From: an uncultured Clostridia bacterium
Lineage (GTDB): Bacteria; Bacillota; Clostridia; Christensenellales; Aristaeellaceae
Assembly: GCA_934675735.1 (NCBI GenBank)
Contig: CAKURR010000004.1
Coordinates: 62,001-126,000, forward strand
Reading direction: 5' to 3'
Length of the DNA stretch: 64,000 nucleotides
In this document: positions 55,804-63,586 of the stretch, piece by piece
Layout: every line of letters starts with the position of its first letter
Numbering within the stretch: the first letter of the stretch is position 1
The notes under the pieces: generated by a model
Databases searched by the model: none
What the model was told of the DNA's origin: nothing
Seen by the model: the letters and a program-made list of their open reading frames with translations, nothing else
Program-made: the position numbers and the translations under genes

Positions 55804-56706
55804 ATGACCATTCATATGCTGGAATACTTCATCGCCGTGGCGGAGTGCCAGAGCTTTACGGATGCGGCGGGGCGCTGCTTTGTCAGCCAGAGCGCGCTCA
55901 GTCGGGCGATGGCCAATTTGGAGAAGGAAGTCGGCTGCGCGCTCATCGACCGCGAAAACCGCAAGAGCGTCACGCTCACGCCAGCCGGAGACACGATGCT
56001 CGTGGAGGCGCGGCGGGTGCTGGGCCAGCTGGATGCGATGGTGGAGCGCGTGCGGCAGATTGACGGGCAGACGCGCAGCGTGGTCACCATCGGCTACATC
56101 GCTTACGGCCTGCTTCAAACCTTTCGGACGGCCGCACAGGCGGCGCTCGCGCAGGCGGTGAAGGAAGGCATCCGCATCGAACCCGTTTACGGCTCTGCGC
56201 GGGAAATCAAGGAGCGGCTGCTCAGCAGCGAGCTGGACTGCGCGATTCTGCCGGAGACGGTCGCCATGGGCATGCGCGACTGCCGCTATACGGCGGTGTG
56301 CCAGACTGACATGCGCGTGCTGATTCCAAAGGAAAACCCGCTGTTCGGCTGCACCTCCGTGCGGCTGGAACAGCTTGCGGATATGCCGTTCGTGCTGTTT
56401 GACGCGAAGGACCTGCCGGAAATCTACGCCCGAAACATCGCCCAATGCATGAAGGCGGGCTTCATGCCGCGCGTGGTCGGCACGGGCAAGAAGATGGGGG
56501 ATGTGGCCGCGCTGCTGCATCAGCATCAGGCGGTGGGGCTGGCTTCCGAAGCGTTTGTCTATGCGCAGAATGAGGATTTGCAGCTCGTGCCCATCGAGGG
56601 ACTGGCTTACAGCAATCCGCTGACGCTGACGATGCGCAGCCGCGCGGTCAATCCGCAGGCGAAACATCTTTTTGAGCTGGTGTCGCAGAAATACGAAAAA
56701 AAATAA
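55804..56706 (+). CDS. LysR-family transcriptional regulator
   Basis: This 300-residue regulator has the LysR winged helix (MLEYFIAVAECQSFTDAAGR, then VSQSALSRAMANLEKEVG) and a periplasmic-binding-fold effector domain beginning near residue 88. ATG at 55804 fits the GAGGAAGGGG site better than ATG 55798. It precedes the second flavoprotein gene on the same strand, which is a plausible target. Confidence 0.93.
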   Translation: MTIHMLEYFIAVAECQSFTDAAGRCFVSQSALSRAMANLEKEVGCALIDRENRKSVTLTPAGDTMLVEARRVLGQLDAMVERVRQIDGQTRSVVTIGYIAYGLLQTFRTAAQAALAQAVKEGIRIEPVYGSAREIKERLLSSELDCAILPETVAMGMRDCRYTAVCQTDMRVLIPKENPLFGCTSVRLEQLADMPFVLFDAKDLPEIYARNIAQCMKAGFMPRVVGTGKKMGDVAALLHQHQAVGLASEAFVYAQNEDLQLVPIEGLAYSNPLTLTMRSRAVNPQAKHLFELVSQKYEKK

Positions 56707-56710
56707 CGAA

Positions 56711-56737
56711 GGGACGCTCGGAACGGCGTCTCTTTTT
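56711..56737 (+). terminator. LysR gene terminator
   Basis: GGGACGC (56711-56717) pairs with GCGTCTC (56726-56732) using one wobble, followed by five T residues. Confidence 0.75.
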
Positions 56738-56866
56738 GATTCGGCGGCGTTTAGACGCGCGGACAGAAGTCTGAAATTTTGCAGACGGAAGCTGAAAAGT
56801 TGGGGAGCAGAGAACGTCGTTATGATTTTGACGCATTCAAAACGAAAAAAGATTCATTTTTGATAT

Positions 56867-56895
56867 TTGCATTTGATTTGTGATTGATATATCAT
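56867..56895 (+). promoter_or_regulatory. Candidate promoter of the second flavoprotein gene
   Basis: TTGCAT (56867-56872) and TATCAT (56890-56895) are 17 bases apart; the palindrome TGATATATCA overlaps the -10 region and could be a regulator site. Confidence 0.5.
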
Positions 56896-56938
56896 AGACA
56901 TATGTTCCCGGGAAGGGAAAACAAAGGAGGAAAAACCC

Positions 56939-58843
56939 ATGAAAAGCAAGCTGTTGGCGCTCGTTCTGGCGCTGTGCGTGCTGATGAGTCTGGCCTGCGG
57001 CGCGAGCGCCGCGATGACGGCGGGCACGTACAGCGCGACGGTCAGCGGCATGCACGGCCCGATGACCGTGCAGGTGACCGTGAGCGAGGACAAAATCGAA
57101 TCCGTCGAAGTGACGGAGAATGTGGAAACCCCCGGCCTGATCGACTGGCCGATGCGCGAGATTCCGCAGGAAGTCGTGGAAAATCAGTCCGTCAACGTGG
57201 ATACCGTCACCGGCGTGACCGTGTCCAGCCGTGCGATTCTCTCCGGCGTGTCCAAGGCGCTGGAGGAGGCGGGCGCGAATCTCGACGACTTCAACAAGCC
57301 GGTCGAGAAGGAAGCCGCGCCGGATGAAGAGCTGACCGCGGACGTGATTATCGTCGGCGGCGGCGGAGCGGGCCTGGCGGCGGCCGTTGCGGCGACCGAC
57401 GAGGGCGCGAGCGTCATCGTCATCGAAAAGACCGGCTTCTTCGGCGGCAACGCCATCGTTTCCGGCGGCATTTACAATTGCCCCGATCCGGCGCTCCAGG
57501 ATAACGCGGATATCACCAGCAGCCTGGATTCCCTGATTGAAGATGCGCTGGCCGAAGAGCCTGTCAGCGATCTGCACAAGCAGGTGATGGATACCGTCCG
57601 CGAGCAGTTTGAAGCCTACAAGCAGACCGACAAGAAGGTCTTTGACAGCCCCGAATGGTTCGCCCTCCAGACGTGGAACGGCGGCGACAAGGTCGGCGAC
57701 CTGAACATGCTGCTGACCTTCGCGGAGAACGCGTATCCGTCCCTCGAGTGGATTGAGGGCATGGGCATGCAGTTTGCCGACAAGATTAACTCCGCGAGCG
57801 GCTCGCTCTACATGCGCACGCACACCGCGGTGATGCCGAACGGCACGGGCTACTTCAAGGCGTTTGAGGGCAACCTCGCGACCAAAGGCGAGCTGTTCAC
57901 CGCGCTGATGGATACCACCGGCAAGAGCCTGATTATGGACGGCGACAAGGTCGTCGGCGTGAACGCCGAGGGCAAGGACGGCCATAAGGTGACCCTGCAC
58001 GCCAACAAAGGCGTCATCCTCGCGACGGGCGGCTTTGCCGGCAACGTCGAGATGCGCATGAAGTATTGCCAGAGCGAAAAGTGGCCGGATTTGAGCGCGA
58101 AGGTCGGCACGACCAACATGCCCGGCGTCACCGGCGACGGCATTTACATGGCGGAGGACGCGGGCGCCGAGCTCATCAACATGGACCAGATTCAGCTGCT
58201 GCCGTATGCCAATCCGTGGACCGGCGCGACTTCCGATATCACGCTGACGTACAGCGCGAGCATCTATGTCAATGAGAATGGCGAGCGCTTCGTCCGTGAG
58301 GACGGCCGCCGCGACGAGATGTCTCTGGGTATCATTGCGCAGCCGGACGGCCTGATGTATCAGGTGTTCAGCGCGGACGCTGTGCCCGACCCGAAAACCG
58401 GCAAGACGCTGGGCGACAAGACCGTGTCCTATTACCTCGAAAACCATCTGGCCGGCTATGTGCAGGCGGATACGCTCGAAGGTCTGGCCGAGACCTTGGG
58501 CATGAACCCCGACACCCTCAAGGCGACCATCGACGACTTCAACGCCTGCGTGCGCGGCGAAAAGACTGACGACTATGGCCGCATCACCTTCACCAAGGAA
58601 CTCAAGACCGGCCCGTGGTATGCGTATCCGCGCAAGCCTGCGGCGCATCACACGATGGGCGGCGTGAACGTGGATAACGGCACGCACGCGCTCCGTGCGG
58701 ACGGCACTCGGATTGAGGGCCTGTACTGCGCGGGCGAAATCACCGGCAACCTGCACGGCGCGAACCGCCTGGGCGGCAACGCCATCGTTGACTTCTGCGT
58801 GTTCGGCCGCATTGCGGGCACGAACGCGGCGAAGGCCGAGTAA
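56939..58843 (+). CDS. Exported flavoprotein with N-terminal FMN-binding and C-terminal FAD domains
   Basis: This 634-residue protein has a signal peptide (MKSKLLALVLALCVLMSLAC, cleavage near GASA). An FMN-binding domain comes first, with Asp88-TVTGV-Thr94 as probable FMN attachment site. The FAD domain starts VIIVGGGGAGLAAAVAA near residue 137 and ends with GANRLGGNAIVDFCVFGR. The order is that of urocanate reductase and related extracytoplasmic flavin reductases. No heme-binding CxxCH is present. AAAGGAGG precedes the ATG. LysR lies upstream. Confidence 0.9.
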   Translation: MKSKLLALVLALCVLMSLACGASAAMTAGTYSATVSGMHGPMTVQVTVSEDKIESVEVTENVETPGLIDWPMREIPQEVVENQSVNVDTVTGVTVSSRAILSGVSKALEEAGANLDDFNKPVEKEAAPDEELTADVIIVGGGGAGLAAAVAATDEGASVIVIEKTGFFGGNAIVSGGIYNCPDPALQDNADITSSLDSLIEDALAEEPVSDLHKQVMDTVREQFEAYKQTDKKVFDSPEWFALQTWNGGDKVGDLNMLLTFAENAYPSLEWIEGMGMQFADKINSASGSLYMRTHTAVMPNGTGYFKAFEGNLATKGELFTALMDTTGKSLIMDGDKVVGVNAEGKDGHKVTLHANKGVILATGGFAGNVEMRMKYCQSEKWPDLSAKVGTTNMPGVTGDGIYMAEDAGAELINMDQIQLLPYANPWTGATSDITLTYSASIYVNENGERFVREDGRRDEMSLGIIAQPDGLMYQVFSADAVPDPKTGKTLGDKTVSYYLENHLAGYVQADTLEGLAETLGMNPDTLKATIDDFNACVRGEKTDDYGRITFTKELKTGPWYAYPRKPAAHHTMGGVNVDNGTHALRADGTRIEGLYCAGEITGNLHGANRLGGNAIVDFCVFGRIAGTNAAKAE

Positions 58844-58868
58844 TTTCCGAACCGATTCCCCTTTTTCT

Positions 58869-58907
58869 GCGGGAAATGCGAAAAAAACGCATTTCCCGCA
58901 TTTTTTT
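58869..58907 (+). terminator. Terminator after the second flavoprotein gene
   Basis: GCGGGAAATGCG (58869-58880), A-rich loop, CGCATTTCCCGC (58888-58899), then a T run. Confidence 0.92.
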
Positions 58908-58919
58908 GTAAAAAAAGGA

Positions 58920-58948
58920 TTGACAGAATCGCGAATCTCAGGTATAAT
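58920..58948 (+). promoter_or_regulatory. tRNA-Ser promoter
   Basis: TTGACA (58920-58925) and TATAAT (58943-58948), both consensus, are 17 bases apart. Confidence 0.92.
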
Positions 58949-58979
58949 AGGCTTCGCTGATTGAGCAGCGGCCAATGTT

Positions 58980-59070
58980 GGAGAGTTGGCTGAGTGGTCT
59001 AAGGCGCACGACTGGAAATCGTGTGTGCGTTGATAGCGCACCTAGGGTTCAAATCCCTAACTCTCCGCCA
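58980..59070 (+). tRNA. tRNA-Ser (anticodon GGA)
   Basis: The acceptor stem GGAGAGT (58980-58986) pairs with ACTCTCC (59060-59066), followed by G and an encoded CCA. The anticodon stem CACGA/TCGTG encloses GGA at 59014-59016, decoding UCC and UCU. A long variable arm typical of class II tRNAs lies before GGGTTCAAATCCC. Confidence 0.97.
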
Positions 59071-59074
59071 GAGT

Positions 59075-59113
59075 AAGCACCGGCTTTTGATAGAAAGGCC
59101 GGTGCTTTTCTTT
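59075..59113 (+). terminator. tRNA-Ser terminator
   Basis: AAGCACCGGC (59075-59084) pairs with GCCGGTGCTT (59098-59107), followed by TTCTTTT. Confidence 0.88.
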
Positions 59114-59120
59114 TACCCTG

Positions 59121-59251
59121 TGGTAGTTCAAATCCCCTTGCCACAAGGGCTTTCCCGGGCATTTTCCCGGAAAGGTACCCTGAGACAGTTATAATTCTCA
59201 TTACGCACACAGGCACGGAAGACAAAATTGCTCTCCGTGCCTGTGTTTTTT
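59121..59251. other. Possible relic of a tRNA 3' end or element junction, plus orphan terminator
   Basis: GTTCAAATCCC (59126-59136) repeats the T-arm of the tRNA-Ser 79 bases upstream and is followed by CTTGCCAC. A 13-bp terminator hairpin follows (ACACAGGCACGGA 59207-59219 with TCCGTGCCTGTGT 59234-59246, then T residues) with no gene before it. No other gene is seen between 59071 and 59427. Confidence 0.4.
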
Positions 59252-59427
59252 ACCCCACCCCGGTCAAAATGGCGTATTCTTGAGTTTCGTCAAATCGTTT
59301 GAATTAGAGGCGTTTGCATTTTTTCTCGTCTGGATGCCAGTACTCGTTTTGCCTTGAAAGCACTGGCTTTTCCTCCGCTTGTATGGTATAGTATTAGTGC
59401 TTTAGGGTACTGGCGGGAGGTGGATAT

Positions 59428-61056
59428 ATGACTACTGCAAAGCGAAAATCCATTGCGAAACTCTGCATTGCGCTGGGGCTGTTCGTTCTTGCCGGCCTTT
59501 TTCGCCGACTGGATCGCCTAGCCGCGCCGCTGCCCTCTGCCGCTTGCTTTCTGCTGACCAATCTGATCTATATCGGGCTGGCCATGGCGTGGGGATTTTC
59601 CATATCGCACCGAATCCTGCACCAAAATGACCGGCGGTGGCTGCTGCTGGGCTGCGCGATGGCCATGCTATGGCTTTTTCTGCGTGTGGTCAAGTATCGC
59701 TTTTTCACAGATAGTACGATCACCCGCCACCTGTGGTATTGCTATTATGTGCCGCAGATTCTTGCACCGCTTTTCAGCCTGTTCGCCGCGCTTCAACTCG
59801 GGCGGCGGGAGGGCGATGCGCTTTCTCACGAATGGTATCTGCTGTTCATTCCTGCTGCGCTGCTGATCGGCGGCATTCTGACCAATGACCTGCACTGGAT
59901 GGCGTTTCGAGCCACGCCGGGTGCTGCGACGCTGGAAGCAGACTATACCCATGGCTGGGTATACTATCTCGCTATGACGTGGATTGTCGGGCTGCTGTTG
60001 GCAACAGGCATTATCGTTTACCGCAAGTGCCGCGTGTCCGAAAGCAGGCGATACGCGTGGATACCGCTCTGTGTTTTTCTGGGAGGGTTTGTGTTGTGCG
60101 CGCTGAGCTTTGCGAATATCTACACATTCCACAAGATGCCGGAATGCTTCTGCCTGACATTTGCGGCGTTTTGGGAGAGCTGTTTGCAGGTGGGGCTGCT
60201 ACCGACTAACGGTCATTACCGCTATTTCTTTTCCGAATCCACCGTCGCCGCACAGATTGTGGACGGGCATGGAACGCCTGTATACCGTGCAAAAAATGCG
60301 CCCAATCTCACGCCGGATCAGTTGGATGCGGCGGCGCACGAATCGATTCTGCTGGACTCAGATACGCGGCTGCAAAGCGCGCCGGTGCAGGACGGACGCG
60401 TATACTGGGTGGAGGACATTTCGAAAATCAATCGGATTCAGGCGCAGCTTGCCGAGATTAACGCGCAGCTTTCGGAGGAAAACGAGCTGATTCAGGCGGA
60501 AAACGCGTTGAAGCGCCAGTGCGCGCAGATCGAAGAAAAGAACCGGCTCATGGACGAAATGATCGCGCTCGTGCAGCCCCAGCTGCTTCAAATCAATCGG
60601 CTTCTGGAAGAAGAAAGCGTTCAAAATCTGAAACAGGTCTGCCTGCTGGGCGCGTATGTCAAGCGGCGAATCAATCTCGCGCTGATCTGCGATCAGAAAA
60701 CGGTCGTTCCTGTGGACGAGCTGGCGCACTGCATCCGGGAGTCGCTGACGTATCTTACGCAGTACGGCGCTGTCTGTGCGCTGCATCAGGAAGGAAAGGG
60801 CGGCGTAAGCAGCCGCGACGCGCAGACCGCCTATGACTTCTTCGAGGATTGTCTGGAGGCTGCGCTGCCCTCGCTCAGCGCGCTGATGGTGCGGGTGGAA
60901 TGCGGCGAGCGCTTCTCCATTCGCCTGATGATAGAAGAAGCGGCAGGGCTTCCGAAGGTGGACAAACATAGGACTCTGGGGAAACTGACCATTGATGATG
61001 CGGACGGCGAGTTGTGTGCGACGCTCTCCTTTGATCGGGGAGGTGAGTGCGCATGA
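59428..61056 (+). CDS. 7TM sensor protein resembling a histidine kinase without ATPase motifs
   Basis: This 542-residue protein starts with about seven membrane helices (residues 8-250), followed by a short sensory-like segment and a coiled coil around residues 330-400. The following part contains KQVCLLGAYVKRRINLAL, like the dimerisation region of 7TM-type kinases. I find no N-box or glycine-rich ATP lid; AYDFFEDCLEAALPSL occupies the N-box position. It is therefore probably a pseudokinase or receptor subunit. It overlaps the true kinase gene by four bases, which suggests a joint complex. The start follows GGGAGGTGG. Confidence 0.72.
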   Translation: MTTAKRKSIAKLCIALGLFVLAGLFRRLDRLAAPLPSAACFLLTNLIYIGLAMAWGFSISHRILHQNDRRWLLLGCAMAMLWLFLRVVKYRFFTDSTITRHLWYCYYVPQILAPLFSLFAALQLGRREGDALSHEWYLLFIPAALLIGGILTNDLHWMAFRATPGAATLEADYTHGWVYYLAMTWIVGLLLATGIIVYRKCRVSESRRYAWIPLCVFLGGFVLCALSFANIYTFHKMPECFCLTFAAFWESCLQVGLLPTNGHYRYFFSESTVAAQIVDGHGTPVYRAKNAPNLTPDQLDAAAHESILLDSDTRLQSAPVQDGRVYWVEDISKINRIQAQLAEINAQLSEENELIQAENALKRQCAQIEEKNRLMDEMIALVQPQLLQINRLLEEESVQNLKQVCLLGAYVKRRINLALICDQKTVVPVDELAHCIRESLTYLTQYGAVCALHQEGKGGVSSRDAQTAYDFFEDCLEAALPSLSALMVRVECGERFSIRLMIEEAAGLPKVDKHRTLGKLTIDDADGELCATLSFDRGGECA

Positions 61057-62252
61057 ATCCGTTTTACGCCGGTTTGATGTGTACATTGCTGCTGGTCGGA
61101 ACGATTGCCGGTCTGTTCGGCTGCATGAGCGCGGCGCGTTGCCATCGTCGCCTTGTGTTTGCAATTTGTCTGGCAATCGCTTCGCTGGATTTTGCAGCGC
61201 TGGCGGTATTGCTTTCCCGTCTGCCGAAAAGCGAGACCCTTTGCCCGGTTCCATGGACGGCAGCTGCATTGTCCCTGACGGTGCTCAGCCTTTTTGCGTC
61301 ATTTACGCTGTGGCATAAAAGCAGGCGACAGCTTTCGCCGGTTTCCGTCAAGGAAAGCTGCGACCATTTGCCCAGCGCGCTGTGTTTTGCGTGGGAAAAC
61401 GGTCTGCCCTGCCTGAAGAACCTCAAGATGGACGAGCTGAGTCATCTGCTCACAGGAGAGGCGCTGCTCAACGCGAACGTTTTCTGGGAAACGATGGAAT
61501 CGAAGCCCATCGTCACGCTGGAAAATGGCCAGACATGGAGTTTTGATCGCGTGCAGATGGAGTTGTCGGGGGAAATTGTTTACCAGATCACGGGCACGAA
61601 TATTACCGAGGAAGCGCGGCTTCAACGGGAACTGGAAGAGGACAATCTTCGCCTGAAAGGCATGAACCGGCGACTTCGGCAATATGGGCAGGACGTGCAG
61701 GAGGCGACGCGGGAAAAGGAGATTCTGCGCGCAAAGACCCGCGTTCATGATGAGATCGGCCACGCGCTCCTGCAGACCCGGCAGTTTCTCTCCGGCACGC
61801 AGAGCGATGCGGAAAGCATCTGCGCCGCGTGGCGGCAGAACGTCCGGCTGTTGCTGGGAAAATATGCGGATGAACAACACGTTGACACATTTGATCAGCT
61901 TGCCCGCGCCGCGTACACCATCGGCGTGACCATCGAGCGACGCGGTGTATTTCCGGAGAAAAACACGGAGAACGCACAGCTTGTAGAGACCGCCGCCCAT
62001 GAATGTCTGACGAATCTGGTGCGCCATGCGGGCGGCACGCGGCTGGAAATTATCGGCGAGAAAGTCGCGTCCGGTTGGCGCGTTCGTTATCTCAACGACG
62101 GCAGTACGCCGTCCGGCCCCATCGTCGAGGGCAGCGGACTGTCCGCGCTGCGAACCCAAACGGAGGCTGCGGGCGGCAAAATGGACATTGAATACGCTCC
62201 GCGCTTTGAGCTGACGCTGGCATTGCCCGAGGAAAGGCAGGAAATTCCATGA
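61053..62252 (+). CDS. Sensor histidine kinase
   Basis: This 399-residue kinase has two or three membrane helices in its first 90 residues, then a soluble region and coiled coil. The phosphoacceptor is probably His232 in TRVHDEIGHALLQTR, the pattern of kinases that pair with NarL/LuxR-type regulators. The ATPase domain has an N-box (AAHECLTNLVRHA near residue 320) and a glycine-rich GSGLSALRTQ. ATG 61053 follows GGGGAGGTGAG and overlaps the preceding stop. It overlaps the response regulator gene by four bases. Confidence 0.88.
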   Translation: MNPFYAGLMCTLLLVGTIAGLFGCMSAARCHRRLVFAICLAIASLDFAALAVLLSRLPKSETLCPVPWTAAALSLTVLSLFASFTLWHKSRRQLSPVSVKESCDHLPSALCFAWENGLPCLKNLKMDELSHLLTGEALLNANVFWETMESKPIVTLENGQTWSFDRVQMELSGEIVYQITGTNITEEARLQRELEEDNLRLKGMNRRLRQYGQDVQEATREKEILRAKTRVHDEIGHALLQTRQFLSGTQSDAESICAAWRQNVRLLLGKYADEQHVDTFDQLARAAYTIGVTIERRGVFPEKNTENAQLVETAAHECLTNLVRHAGGTRLEIIGEKVASGWRVRYLNDGSTPSGPIVEGSGLSALRTQTEAAGGKMDIEYAPRFELTLALPEERQEIP

Positions 62253-62881
62253 AATACAAAGTCATGATCGTCGAGGATCAGACCATGCCCCGCGAGCTGT
62301 TCGAACTGCGGGTTCAGTCATCGGAGCACTTCGAGGTGGCGCTGTCCATCGACAACGCCGCATTGGCGGACGTGTATTGCCTGCGCCTGCCGGTAGATCT
62401 GATCCTGATGGATGTGGTCACGCGCGGCGGCGAGAGCGGGCTGGACGCCGCAGAGCGAATCAAGCGCACCTTTCCGCAGATTAAGATTATCATCGTGACA
62501 TCCATGCCGGAGTGCTCCTACCTCAGCCGCGCACGGGAGATTGGCGTGGAGAGCTTCTGGTACAAGGAAGAGCAGCGCGAAAGCCTGCTGGATGTGATGG
62601 AGCGCACGATGGCGGGCGAATCCGTCTATCCGGACGCAACGCCGGAGCTGCAATTAGGCCTTGCCAGCAGCTATAAATTTACCGACCGCGAACTGGAAGT
62701 GCTGCGCGAAATGACCGGCGGCGATACCAATCAGGAGATCGCCGAGCGACTGCACATGTCCGTGGCGACCGTCAAGACGCACATCCTCAACATGCTCGAA
62801 AAAACCGGCTTCAGAAATCGCACCGAGCTGGCCGTGCGCGCCCGGGAAAGCGGGCTGGTGATTCTGAATCGGAAAAACTGA
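62249..62881 (+). CDS. LuxR/NarL-family response regulator
   Basis: This 210-residue regulator has a receiver domain with acidic pair Glu9-Asp10, phosphoacceptor Asp55 (LILMDVV) and a Lys in FWYKEEQ. A LuxR-type helix-turn-helix follows (FTDRELEVLREMTGGDTNQEIAERLHMSVATVKTHI). It overlaps the kinase gene and is its obvious partner. Targets may include the genes downstream. Confidence 0.93.
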   Translation: MKYKVMIVEDQTMPRELFELRVQSSEHFEVALSIDNAALADVYCLRLPVDLILMDVVTRGGESGLDAAERIKRTFPQIKIIIVTSMPECSYLSRAREIGVESFWYKEEQRESLLDVMERTMAGESVYPDATPELQLGLASSYKFTDRELEVLREMTGGDTNQEIAERLHMSVATVKTHILNMLEKTGFRNRTELAVRARESGLVILNRKN

Positions 62882-63002
62882 AAACCATAGCAAAAGAGCT
62901 GCCTGCGGGTGGCTTTTTGTTTTTTGGTGAGAAAAATAGCCATTTGGTTGATGCGCGGCGCTTTTCTTTCTGGTACGCTGAAAGAAAGAAGGGGGAAGTG
63001 CC

Positions 63003-63389
63003 ATGAGAGAGATTGTGGTCAGCATGCAAAACACGCTGCTGTCGGAGGCGGTCGCACGGTCGCTTGCGGAAACGGGGGAATCCCGCGTGGAGCAGGTTCT
63101 GCCCGGAAAGACGGGCGATACCTTCTCGCTCTGCCGGGCCGTGCAGGCAGATATTCTGCTGATGGAGGTCAGCCGTCTTCCGGCCTACACGCTGGAAAAC
63201 CGACTGAAGCTGATCGAATGCGTGCGCAGGGCGCTGCCGAATTGTAAATTCGTGCTGCTGTGTGATGAAAACGGCGATCCGGAGCTGGCGCACCGAGTGA
63301 TGATCGTCCGGCAAGATCGATTGATAGACGCTTTTCTCTATGCTTCCGTTACCCCCGCCTATCTGACTGCTGCGCTGGATGCGCTGTGA
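63003..63389 (+). CDS. Degenerate stand-alone receiver-like protein
   Basis: This 128-residue protein aligns by pattern with the receiver domain of the preceding regulator but lacks the chemistry. The acidic pair is replaced (VSMQ), the phosphoacceptor position is Glu55 in DILLMEV, and the conserved Lys is missing (DAFLYAS). Glu at this place often mimics the phosphorylated state. It has no output domain. AAGGGGGAAG precedes the ATG. It lies 121 bases after the response regulator gene, a few bases before a short peptide gene. Confidence 0.65.
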   Translation: MREIVVSMQNTLLSEAVARSLAETGESRVEQVLPGKTGDTFSLCRAVQADILLMEVSRLPAYTLENRLKLIECVRRALPNCKFVLLCDENGDPELAHRVMIVRQDRLIDAFLYASVTPAYLTAALDAL

Positions 63390-63405
63390 GAAAGGAGAGA
63401 CCGCC

Positions 63406-63519
63406 ATGAAAAGACGATGGAAGCGCATTTTCGCCGGATTGCTTGCCGTGCTGCCTCTGACCGAAGAGGACATGGCCTCGTTCTCCGCGCCGGTGCAAGA
63501 GCTGGGGCCGGCCGAATGA
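63406..63519 (+). CDS. 37-residue peptide with basic, hydrophobic head and acidic tail
   Basis: This short frame begins MKRRWKRIFAGLLAVLPL and continues with an acidic tail (TEEDMASFSA to GPAE). AAAGGAGAG lies seven bases ahead of the ATG, better than many starts in this window. The head resembles a signal or membrane-binding segment. It may be a secreted or signalling peptide of the sensory cluster, or the broken start of a former gene. I do not recognise a family. Confidence 0.5.
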   Translation: MKRRWKRIFAGLLAVLPLTEEDMASFSAPVQELGPAE

Positions 63520-63586
63520 AACGGCTACCATAAAATCGACCGCGATGTGTTGGACACAATAGAACAGACATGAACGGAGGTATCGA

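Noticed and set aside
59071..59427. An integrated phage or conjugative element at tRNA-Ser
   Set aside because: No integrase, excisionase or structural genes follow; only a short possible junction relic is visible.
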